A stretch of DNA of 9,553 nt from the NCBI GenBank assembly GCA_934096405.1, contig CAKOLW010000027.1, positions 1-9,553 on the forward strand. Direction: 5' to 3'. The notes beneath the pieces are model-generated. The model saw only the letters and a list, made by a program, of their open reading frames with translations, made no database searches and had not been told where the DNA came from. The position numbers and the translations under genes were made by a program. This DNA is from an uncultured Bacilli bacterium (GTDB lineage Bacteria; Bacillota_I; Bacilli_A; RF39; UBA660). Positions 1 to 5,558 of this stretch are shown piece after piece (the stretch's first letter is position 1; the number at the start of each line of letters is the position of its first letter).

Positions 1-29
1 AAAAAACTCATAGACTGGTGCCTATGAAT
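1..29 (-). terminator. Attenuator-like terminator hairpin, leader copy A
   Basis: On the minus strand, ATTCATAG pairs with CTATGAGT (8 bp including one G-U) around the loop GCACCAGT and is followed directly by a run of T. This has the form of an intrinsic terminator. It lies between the leader and the expected start codon of the gene to the left, so it would act as an attenuator rather than a 3' end. The stem is short and AT-rich, so its strength is uncertain. Confidence 0.5.
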
Positions 30-65
30 TTAATATAACGAAAAAACTATGGGTGTTATTTATTT

Positions 66-128
66 TTAACCCCCCCCGAAATTCGTACCAAGTTTGGTAC
101 TTAATTCAAAGAGAATTATTCTTTTCAT
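66..128 (-). CDS. Possible 20-aa leader peptide with poly-G tract, copy A
   Basis: ATG at 128 opens a 20-codon frame starting MKRIILFELS and ending in a Gly run encoded by eight consecutive G (plus 70-77), then TAA. AAAGGAG at 140-146 lies 11 nt upstream of the ATG, slightly far for a ribosome binding site. Copy B keeps the frame, with Lys2 changed to Glu. Adding or losing one G moves the stop, so the tract could be a slippage site. Alternatively the frame is accidental and the repeat works only as structured RNA. No known leader peptide is recognised. Confidence 0.3.
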   Translation of the reverse strand: MKRIILFELSTKLGTNFGGG

Positions 129-161
129 AGTTTCATTTACTCCTTTATTTTTTACATTTTT

Positions 162-190
162 ATTTTATCAAAATCGAAAGTCTCGTTCAA
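162..190 (-). promoter_or_regulatory. Promoter for leader copy A
   Basis: On the minus strand, a -35 box TTGAAC (185-190), a 17-bp spacer and a -10 box TAAAAT (162-167) match the vegetative sigma consensus at 4/6 and 5/6 positions. Transcription would start near 155 and run through leader copy A out of the window. No clear terminator separates this site from the sirA-like gene that ends at 206, so operon readthrough is also possible. Confidence 0.45.
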
Positions 191-205
191 GTACTTTTAC
201 TCATT

Positions 206-631
206 TTATCTATTAATTTCTCTTAACTTTCTCAAAAAGAAATAATCAGAATTAATAAAATCACATACAAATAAATTAGGTATATTCTGTAAAGTCTTAA
301 AAAAAGTAGGATAAGGACTATTAGTTTTAAGTTTAATATGACTATTATTAACTATTAATTTAGTAGTTTCATTCTCTATAAAATCATTTATCATATGAGT
401 ATTATTAAAATTAGTATAAGTCATACTCTCTATATTATTATCTATAATTAATTTATTTAAATTCTTTTTAGGTATAGTTTTACATATTTTATCAAACATT
501 CTAAATCCATAAACTATATCATCATTATTTAATAAATAAATACTTTCTAATATTTTATATAAATTATTAGGTTTTTCCTTAGCTAGTTTATAAGCCTCAT
601 CTTTAATTAAAAAAATATAATATACTCTCAT
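206..631 (-). CDS. SirA-like protein (predicted DnaA-binding replication inhibitor)
   Basis: This 141-aa soluble protein resembles the SirA family, which in Bacillus subtilis binds DnaA domain I and blocks new rounds of replication at the onset of sporulation. The resemblance is in the N-terminal MRVYYIFLIKDEA (B. subtilis SirA starts with a comparable YYxYLIKEE) and in the C-terminal FVCDFINSDYFFLRKLRE, which parallels the family's FLAMDFNSKRYGWLNPVKE. Length fits the family (about 145 aa). The middle is Asn/Ile-rich and diverged. A ribosome binding site AGGTG (639-643) sits 7 nt before the ATG. The gene starts 30 nt after the PBP stop, so it is probably the last gene of the mraZ operon. The assignment is from remembered family sequence and is moderate; otherwise it is a hypothetical protein. 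Confidence 0.6.
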   Translation of the reverse strand: MRVYYIFLIKDEAYKLAKEKPNNLYKILESIYLLNNDDIVYGFRMFDKICKTIPKKNLNKLIIDNNIESMTYTNFNNTHMINDFIENETTKLIVNNSHIKLKTNSPYPTFFKTLQNIPNLFVCDFINSDYFFLRKLREINR

Positions 632-661
632 ACTTTATCACCTAGTATAAGTATATTATAT

Positions 662-2803
662 TTATTCTGTAGAATTTGTCGAATTATCTTCTTTTTTCTC
701 AATATATTTTGGTTCTAAAGTTATTTCTATAGTTTCACCTTTAACTACAGTTCTACCATTTAAATTAACACCTTTACTATATCCATAACCTGTAAAAGTA
801 AAATTAATACCTAATAATTTAGAATACTCTTTTAAGTCATTTTTAGACCATCCTTCTATATTAGTATATTTATTTTCAGTACTATTAGTTAATAAAAATA
901 ATTTATCATTTGCATTTAATACATTTCCTTTAGAAGGGTATTGTTTTATTACTTTATCTCCATTTCCTATAGTTACTATATCTATATTTAAGTCATTTAA
1001 GTATGCTAAATCAGTAATATTTTTATTTATTAAAGATGGTAATGTATAACTAGATTCTTCTTCTACTTTAGTTTCTACTATTCCTAAGTATGTGCTTATA
1101 TCTTCAATTAAAGTTTTAGTAGCTTCAGTTAATAAATTAGAATTAGATATTTTACTTACTGCGACATACACAATTATTTCAGGATCTTCATATGGAAACA
1201 TACCAGCAAAACTTCTTACATAGTTTAAATCACCCGTTAAATATCCACCATTTTCGCTTGCTATTTCAGCAGTACCAGTTTTACCTATAGTAGTTACTAT
1301 ACTAGTTTTATAACCTTTACCAGTTGATATAGATTCTTCAGAGTTAACTACTCCCCACATTAAATCTCTTACTTTTTTAATCGTTTCTGCACTAGCAACT
1401 TTATTTAACTTAGTGGTTTTATTTTCAAGTAATACTTCTTTAGTTTCACTATCCACTACTTTTTTAACTATATATGGTTTTAATACTGTTCCATCATTAG
1501 CAATAGAAGTTAAAGCTTGTACCATTTGAATTGGTGTAATACTCATACCTTGTCCAAATGAAGCGTTAGCAACTTCTGTATCATATTTAAAATTAACTTT
1601 ACCAGTTTGTTCGTTAGGTAGATTTATTTTTGTTTTTTTACCAAAACCTAGTTTAGTATAGAAATCTTTCATTTCTTGTCCACCTAATCTTTGAGATAAA
1701 ATAGTTGCGGCAACATTTGATGAACCATAGAATCCTTGGTCAAAAGTAATTTCACCCCAACCCCATCTATTCCAATCTTTAATAGTTGCATCTCCTACTT
1801 GAATAGTACCAGATTTATAAGTTTCTTTTTCATCATATAAACCTTTTTCTATAGCATCCATAAATGAAAATATTTTCATAGTTGAACCTGGTTCATAAGT
1901 ATAACTTACAAATGGATCATAATAACTAATTATTTCTTTTGTATTAGGATCAAAACTTGGATTAGATGCAACACCTAGTATTTCACCAGTTTTAGCATTT
2001 ACTACACTTACAGTTGCCCATTCTAAGTGTTCTGCACTTTCTAATTTATTTATTGCTTGTTCAGTAAACATCTGTATATTAGTATCTATTGTTAAATAAA
2101 TATCTTTACCACTCTTAGCAGGTACTACATTCTCACTAGTATTAGCTATTTTATATCCATAAACATCACTTTCATATTCACGAGAACCATTAGTACCAGT
2201 TAATTCATCATTAAATTCTAATTCAAGTCCCATTTCTCCTACTATAGTTCCATCTTCTTTAGTTTTAGCGTAACCTATAGTATAACTTAAGAAATCTCTG
2301 TTAGGATAATATCTTTTAACACTTTTAATAAAGTCTATACCAGGTAAATCTAAAGTTTCTATTTGTTCTTTTAATAATTCTGTTATTCCTCTTCCACCAG
2401 GCCCTAATTCAACTTGATATACATCTTCTGTGTTAAGTAAATCAAGTATTCTTTCTTTAGTCATATTAATTAAAGGACTTAATTTTTCAGCAGTTGTTTC
2501 TTTATCTATAACATGTTGTGGATTATCTTTATCAGTTGTTCTTGATGCTGAAAGGTATGCAATTACAGTATATGAATTAACATTAAGTGCTAAAGAGTTT
2601 CCTAATGAATCATATATAGTACCTCTTTCTGCAGTTATTGTTTCTTTAACAGTATTTCTATTACTAGCAAAAGCTTTTAAATCTATTCCATCTACTTTAG
2701 GACTTAATACAACATAACTTAGTTTTAAGATTATTACTGCAAATAAAAAAACAACAACCAATACAAAAATACCATTAATTTTTACAGTTCTTGTTTTTTT
2801 CAA
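662..2803 (-). CDS. Class B penicillin-binding protein (septal transpeptidase, FtsI/PBP2B type) with two PASTA domains
   Basis: This 713-aa membrane-anchored D,D-transpeptidase cross-links septal peptidoglycan. Residues about 11-34 form the single N-terminal membrane anchor; the PBP dimerisation region follows (about 55-225, including the AERGTIYD motif). The transpeptidase domain has all three catalytic motifs: STMK at 307-310 (Ser307 nucleophile), SSN at 361-363 and KTG at 508-510. Two PASTA repeats (about 585-641 and 643-698) end the protein, as in PBP2x, PBP2B and SpoVD. The start is TTG at 2803, with AGGTG six bases upstream (2810-2814) overlapping the ftsL stop; no ATG lies nearby. Position after ftsL supports the divisome role. 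PBP2B and SpoVD paralogues cannot be separated from sequence alone, hence no symbol. Confidence 0.95.
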   Translation of the reverse strand: MKKTRTVKINGIFVLVVVFLFAVIILKLSYVVLSPKVDGIDLKAFASNRNTVKETITAERGTIYDSLGNSLALNVNSYTVIAYLSASRTTDKDNPQHVIDKETTAEKLSPLINMTKERILDLLNTEDVYQVELGPGGRGITELLKEQIETLDLPGIDFIKSVKRYYPNRDFLSYTIGYAKTKEDGTIVGEMGLELEFNDELTGTNGSREYESDVYGYKIANTSENVVPAKSGKDIYLTIDTNIQMFTEQAINKLESAEHLEWATVSVVNAKTGEILGVASNPSFDPNTKEIISYYDPFVSYTYEPGSTMKIFSFMDAIEKGLYDEKETYKSGTIQVGDATIKDWNRWGWGEITFDQGFYGSSNVAATILSQRLGGQEMKDFYTKLGFGKKTKINLPNEQTGKVNFKYDTEVANASFGQGMSITPIQMVQALTSIANDGTVLKPYIVKKVVDSETKEVLLENKTTKLNKVASAETIKKVRDLMWGVVNSEESISTGKGYKTSIVTTIGKTGTAEIASENGGYLTGDLNYVRSFAGMFPYEDPEIIVYVAVSKISNSNLLTEATKTLIEDISTYLGIVETKVEEESSYTLPSLINKNITDLAYLNDLNIDIVTIGNGDKVIKQYPSKGNVLNANDKLFLLTNSTENKYTNIEGWSKNDLKEYSKLLGINFTFTGYGYSKGVNLNGRTVVKGETIEITLEPKYIEKKEDNSTNSTE

Positions 2804-2812
2804 TATTTACAC

Positions 2813-3103
2813 CTACTCTCCAACTACTCTTATATTACTATTATTATACTCCAATCCATATGTAGTTGCAACACCCTGAACATTGTCTAAACTAGCAAGT
2901 TCATTTATTTTCATTTCTAAACTTTGATTTATATTTTCTTGTTTAGATATTTTCTTTTTCATACTTTCTACTTCTATATTAGTTTTAGATAATAAAGCCA
3001 TAGAAAAACTTGTACCAAATATATTACCAATTACCAACAATGCAATTAGTATATAAAGTACCTTTTCTCCTTTTAATAAACTCGCTTTTCTTTTTTTAGC
3101 CAT
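2813..3103 (-). CDS. ftsL: Cell division protein FtsL-like
   Basis: This 96-aa single-pass membrane protein has the FtsL plan: a short basic cytoplasmic N-terminus (MAKKRKASLLKGEK), one membrane segment at about 15-37, then an extracytoplasmic heptad-like coiled coil (about 40-70). FtsL binds DivIC/FtsB and helps activate the septal synthase FtsW-PBP. Family sequence conservation is low, so the call rests on topology, size and the position between rsmH and the class B PBP gene, where ftsL is almost always found. The gene starts 14 nt after the rsmH stop and ends 9 nt before the PBP start; its stop (TAG) overlaps the PBP ribosome binding site, which suggests translational coupling. Confidence 0.85.
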   Translation of the reverse strand: MAKKRKASLLKGEKVLYILIALLVIGNIFGTSFSMALLSKTNIEVESMKKKISKQENINQSLEMKINELASLDNVQGVATTYGLEYNNSNIRVVGE

Positions 3104-3117
3104 ATTATCAACCCTTT

Positions 3118-4020
3118 TTATATCTTTTCTATTATTCTTAATTTAGCACTTCTGCTTCTATTATTCTCTTCTAATTCTTTATTACTAGCTATTAATGGTT
3201 TCTTAGTAATAAGTTTTGCTTTTGCTTTCATTTCATCAGGCACTACTGGTAACTTTTTACTTAATTCATCATCACTAGTTAATCTTTTAAATATATTTTT
3301 TATTATTCTATCTTCCAAACTATGGAATGTTATTACTACTAGTCTTCCACCTGAATTTAATAAGTCAAATGCATCTAACATAGTATTTTCTAATATTCCT
3401 AGTTCATTATTAACTTCTATTCTTATTGCTTGAAATGTTTTTCTTGATGGATTAGATTTATTTCTATAACTTATTGGAACATTTTCTTTTATTATTTCTG
3501 CAAGTTCTAAAGTTGTTTCAATAGGTCTATTATTTATTATAGCTTTAGCAATACTTTTAGCATTAGCTTCTTCTCCATAATTAAACAATATATCTATTAA
3601 TTTTTCATATGAGTATTCATTAACTACTTCATATGCACTCAATTTTTGTCTTTTATCCATTCTCATGTCTAGTCTAGCATCATTATGAAAACTAAACCCT
3701 CGAGAAGCATCATCAAGTTGTGGACTGCTGACACCTAAGTCAAATAGTATTCCATCTACTTTAGTATCAATACAATTTTTAATATTTTTAAAGTTAGTAT
3801 CAAAAATCTTAAAGTTATTACTTATACTTTCTAATTTTTTAGTACTGTAATTAACTGCTTCCATATCTTGATCAAAGGCGAATAAGAACCCCTTAGTTCC
3901 TAATTTCTTTAATATCTCACTAGAATGTCCTGCATATCCTAAAGTACAATCTACATATTTTCCATCTGGCTTGATATTAAGTCCATCAATACTCTCTTCT
4001 AATAATACACTTTTATGCAT
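3118..4020 (-). CDS. rsmH: 16S rRNA (cytosine(1402)-N(4))-methyltransferase RsmH
   Basis: RsmH uses S-adenosylmethionine to methylate N4 of C1402 in the ribosomal P site. The 300-aa sequence has the family landmarks: DCTLGYAGHS (24-33, SAM-binding motif I), ILFDLGVSSPQLD (91-103), RGFSFHNDARLDMRMD (107-122), RKTFQAIRIEVNNEL (193-207) and VVITFHSLEDR (228-238). I chose the ATG at 4020, which gives the usual MHKSVLLEE start. AAGGGGG (4026-4032) lies five bases upstream. A longer in-frame TTG at 4035 overlaps this ribosome binding site and is unlikely. The start overlaps the mraZ stop by 8 nt (ATGCATAA), so translation of the two is probably coupled. Confidence 0.97.
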   Translation of the reverse strand: MHKSVLLEESIDGLNIKPDGKYVDCTLGYAGHSSEILKKLGTKGFLFAFDQDMEAVNYSTKKLESISNNFKIFDTNFKNIKNCIDTKVDGILFDLGVSSPQLDDASRGFSFHNDARLDMRMDKRQKLSAYEVVNEYSYEKLIDILFNYGEEANAKSIAKAIINNRPIETTLELAEIIKENVPISYRNKSNPSRKTFQAIRIEVNNELGILENTMLDAFDLLNSGGRLVVITFHSLEDRIIKNIFKRLTSDDELSKKLPVVPDEMKAKAKLITKKPLIASNKELEENNRSRSAKLRIIEKI

Positions 4021-4450
4021 TATATCCCCCTTCAAATAAGTTCTCTGCTATCTCACTAAAATTATCAATATTTTTATTCATAAATGAATTAAATTCATCT
4101 GTATTCCATATTTCTAATCGCTCATTAACGCCAATTATAACACATTCTTTAGTCAAATTGGCGTAGTTAACAAGCGGTGAGGTAATATTGATTCGACCCT
4201 GTTTATCGAATACACTAACAGTAGCGCCGCTTAAGAAAAATCTTGAAAAATCTCTCGCGTCTTTTTTCGTAAATGGTAAAGTGCCAAGTTTATTAACTAT
4301 TTTTTCCCATTCTTTCATAGGATAAATAAATAAACATTTATCTAATCCTCTAGTAACAACAAACTCACTACCTAATTCTTCTCTTAGTTTAGAAGGAATA
4401 ATAAGTCTATTCTTATCATCAATAGAATGGTGATATTCGCCCATTAGCAT
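4013..4450 (-). CDS. mraZ: Transcriptional regulator MraZ
   Basis: MraZ is an AbrB/SpoVT-fold DNA-binding protein that forms rings and controls the dcw cluster, usually including its own promoter. The 145-aa protein shows both half-domains: MGEYHHSIDDKNRLIIPSKL (3-22) and VFDKQGRINITSPL (80-93), each with the conserved D-x-x-x/G-R loop. Length is typical. The ATG at 4450 has GGGG at 4458-4461 with a 7-nt spacer; a second in-frame ATG at 4444 (MGEYHHS) is a possible alternative. It is the first gene of the operon. Three to four phased GTGG repeats just upstream are the expected MraZ binding sites, so autoregulation is likely. Confidence 0.97.
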   Translation of the reverse strand: MLMGEYHHSIDDKNRLIIPSKLREELGSEFVVTRGLDKCLFIYPMKEWEKIVNKLGTLPFTKKDARDFSRFFLSGATVSVFDKQGRINITSPLVNYANLTKECVIIGVNERLEIWNTDEFNSFMNKNIDNFSEIAENLFEGGYNA

Positions 4451-4459
4451 AATAATTCC

Positions 4460-4492
4460 CCACTTTCTACCACTTTACTCCACTGCTTACCA
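4460..4492 (-). promoter_or_regulatory. MraZ operator: phased AAAGTGG repeats
   Basis: On the minus strand, AAAGTGG occurs twice (4470-4476 and 4460-4466), preceded by a partial copy GTGG (4480-4483) and a weaker TGG (4490-4492), all with a period of exactly 10 bp. Direct AAAGTG-type repeats with this spacing are the known MraZ operator in mycoplasmas, while enterobacterial sites are TGGGN repeats. The cluster lies between the -10 box and the mraZ ribosome binding site, where bound MraZ could block or modulate transcription. Confidence 0.8.
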
Positions 4493-4494
4493 TT

Positions 4495-4523
4495 ATTGTA
4501 CTAAATATTAATTAATTTGTAAA
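4495..4523 (-). promoter_or_regulatory. mraZ operon promoter
   Basis: On the minus strand, the -35 box TTTACA (4518-4523), a 17-bp spacer and the -10 box TACAAT (4495-4500) match the vegetative sigma consensus at 5/6 positions each. Expected start is near 4488, just upstream of or inside the MraZ repeats. It probably drives mraZ, rsmH, ftsL, the PBP gene and the sirA-like gene. Confidence 0.75.
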
Positions 4524-4592
4524 TAGTCTAAATATTAATTTTTAATTTTTTTAGTTTGCTTTACAAAATTTTACATACATAAAAATTTCAAA

Positions 4593-4628
4593 TTGAATTT
4601 TTACACAAAAAATGGTATTATGTATACA
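4593..4628 (+). promoter_or_regulatory. Possible plus-strand promoter(s) in the intergenic region
   Basis: Two overlapping candidates with 17-bp spacers are visible: TTGAAT (4593-4598) with TATTAT (4616-4621), and TTTACA (4600-4605) with TATACA (4623-4628). Such matches arise easily in AT-rich DNA. If real, the transcript would begin near 4635 and reach the hairpin at 4697-4722, producing a short RNA antisense to the end of the small frame on the other strand. The transcript region also holds a 5-bp hairpin with a GAAA loop (4629-4642) and a 7-bp hairpin (4659-4676). Confidence 0.3.
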
Positions 4629-4696
4629 GAAGAGAAATCTTCATATAATAAAAATGGAACATTCAATTCTGAATGTCTACCTAAAGTTTTTAGATT

Positions 4697-4722
4697 GACA
4701 TTTATCCTAATGGATAGATGTC
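4697..4722 (+). terminator. 11-bp hairpin, terminator-like on the plus strand
   Basis: GACATTTATCC and GGATAGATGTC form an 11-bp stem with one G-U pair around the loop TAAT. On the plus strand it is followed by TATTTTAATT, a weak T tract. On the minus strand no T tract follows. It could end a plus-strand short RNA or simply be a stable hairpin in the minus-strand transcript. A further 8-bp inverted repeat (AATAGTTA / TAACTATT) lies at 4735-4753. Confidence 0.4.
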
Positions 4723-4773
4723 TATTTTAATTATAATAGTTAATATAACTATTGTTATCAAAATGAACAATAT

Positions 4774-4812
4774 TCAATTAAAAATCTTAATAATAAAATT
4801 TCTCTTCTTCAT
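4774..4812 (-). CDS. Possible 12-aa peptide; hydrophobic frame continues past TGA to 4702
   Basis: ATG at 4812 is preceded by a very strong ribosome binding site, AAAGGTGG (4820-4827), with a 7-nt spacer, and by its own promoter and leader. The frame reads MKKRNFIIKIFN and stops at TGA (4774-4776). Beyond the TGA it stays open for 23 more codons to TAA (4702-4704). These encode a strongly hydrophobic segment (starting ILFILITIVILTIIIIK) that would make a single membrane helix. This could be a small membrane peptide gene broken by a nonsense mutation, a leader peptide, or chance, since AT-rich DNA often encodes Ile/Leu runs. No family is recognised. Confidence 0.35.
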   Translation of the reverse strand: MKKRNFIIKIFN

Positions 4813-4880
4813 ACGTTCACCACCTTTCGTTGGTTAAACCCCCGACTTGGTGGTAGACACCCAGAACATCCTGTTCCATA
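4813..4880 (-). promoter_or_regulatory. Structured 5' leader that can mask a ribosome binding site
   Basis: The leader starts near the predicted transcription start. It has a 5-bp hairpin GAACA-GGA-TGTTC (4864-4876) and then ACCACC (4849-4854), complementary to GGTGGT (4819-4824) within the ribosome binding site of the small frame. A short inner GGTT-T-AACC hairpin lies between the arms. This layout would hide the ribosome binding site unless refolded. It is notably GC-richer than its surroundings. I do not recognise a known riboswitch class; it could be a translational switch, a small RNA, or the leader of a decayed small gene. Confidence 0.45.
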
Positions 4881-4886
4881 AAAATT

Positions 4887-4915
4887 ATTATATCAAATGA
4901 GTACATCTATGCCAA
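4887..4915 (-). promoter_or_regulatory. Strong minus-strand promoter in the tsf-mraZ gap
   Basis: The -35 box TTGGCA (4910-4915, 5/6), a 17-bp spacer and a perfect -10 TATAAT (4887-4892) form the best promoter match in the window. The start would be near 4880. It lies 20 bp after the terminator of the upstream operon, so it drives an independent transcript through the structured leader and the small frame, possibly on into mraZ. Confidence 0.7.
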
Positions 4916-4939
4916 ACGTTTTTTTGTGTTTAATTTTAT

Positions 4940-4965
4940 AAAAAAAGAATATCAAAGATACTCTT
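4940..4965 (-). terminator. Intrinsic terminator of the rpsB-tsf operon
   Basis: On the minus strand AAGAGTATC (4957-4965) pairs with GATATTCTT (4945-4953, one G-U) around a TTT loop and runs into a stretch of seven T. The stem overlaps the stop codon of the preceding gene, a compact arrangement. It ends the rpsB, tsf and thioredoxin-fold gene unit. Confidence 0.8.
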
Positions 4966-5554
4966 ATTCTTCAATTAATTCAAACCCCTTATCATATATT
5001 TCTAATAGTTCTTCAGTAGATAACTCTTCCTCTTCTATAATATAATGACTAAATAAAATATCACCATTTTTTATAAATAGAACCATTGGAGTATTTATTC
5101 TTTTGTAATCCGTTTCTATAATTTCTTCCTCGTTTTTTAAATAATAATTTTCTGCATAAGCACCTAACCTATCTAAAAGATTTTTATAAGCCTTACTAGG
5201 TCTTTGTCTTAAAATAACATTATTATTCTCATCTAACTTAAGAATAGTTTCATCATTTTTAACATTACATACATAAATAGTTAAATTTCTATCTTTATTA
5301 TATAATAAATCTAAAAAATTATTAATATCTTTCTTATCATTTATAAATAAAATTACACCAGTTTTATCTTTTAATGCTTCTAATGTTTCATTTATACTAA
5401 TATATTCAAATACTTTATCAGTACTTTCCATTAAAGATATTAATTCTTTATTTCTATCTTGTATTCTTTCCTCATATGTTAAAAATATTAAAAAGGAAGC
5501 TATTATTAATAACAGGCTCCCTTTTACTATATTATTTTTTAATTTCTTTTTCAT
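4964..5554 (-). CDS. Membrane-anchored thioredoxin-fold protein without a CxxC active site
   Basis: This 196-aa protein has a basic N-terminus, one membrane segment (about 12-27) and an extracytoplasmic domain. The domain looks like a thioredoxin fold: a first beta strand TGVILFINDKKD (65-76), a strand LTIYVCNV (91-98), and RINTPMVLFIKNGDIL (152-167), which matches the cis-proline region and the final hairpin of thioredoxins. The CxxC motif is absent (INDKKD stands at that place) and the only Cys is in YVCNV, so a redox role is doubtful. The ATG at 5554 is chosen because a longer in-frame start at 5635 would lie inside tsf; it begins 4 nt after the tsf stop with no clear ribosome binding site, suggesting coupling. 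Function unknown. Confidence 0.7.
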   Translation of the reverse strand: MKKKLKNNIVKGSLLLIIASFLIFLTYEERIQDRNKELISLMESTDKVFEYISINETLEALKDKTGVILFINDKKDINNFLDLLYNKDRNLTIYVCNVKNDETILKLDENNNVILRQRPSKAYKNLLDRLGAYAENYYLKNEEEIIETDYKRINTPMVLFIKNGDILFSHYIIEEEELSTEELLEIYDKGFELIEE

Positions 5555-5558
5555 AAAC

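Larger units (their letters stand above)
1..140 (-). repeat. Direct repeat copy A: leader element
   Basis: Bases 1-124 are identical to 9414-9537, in the same orientation and 9413 bp apart; similarity then fades (mismatches at 125, 134 and beyond). Read on the minus strand, the element has in order a possible short ORF, a perfect hairpin (GTACCAA / TTGGTAC around plus 86-101), a run of eight G, and a terminator-like hairpin with a T run at 1-6. Copy B sits immediately 5' of a surface-protein gene, so by position copy A should be the 5' leader of a minus-strand gene just left of the window. The repeat begins at base 1, so its true left edge is not visible here. Confidence 0.9.

Noticed and set aside
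4654..4698. Plus-strand 14-codon frame beginning MEHSIL
   Set aside because: No ribosome binding site and no conservation evidence; most of it lies within hairpin sequence.
4702..4812. TGA read as Trp, which would restore both the small peptide and the broken tip
   Set aside because: Every Trp in the conserved genes (PBP, MraZ, S2, surface protein) is TGG. A genome this AT-rich with a reassigned TGA should use it often. Nonsense mutation is the simpler reading.
4524..4935. tRNA, SRP RNA, 6S RNA, tmRNA or a known riboswitch in the large intergenic region
   Set aside because: No cloverleaf, no SRP GGAAGGAAGCAG-type core, and none of the riboswitch signature motifs I know are present.
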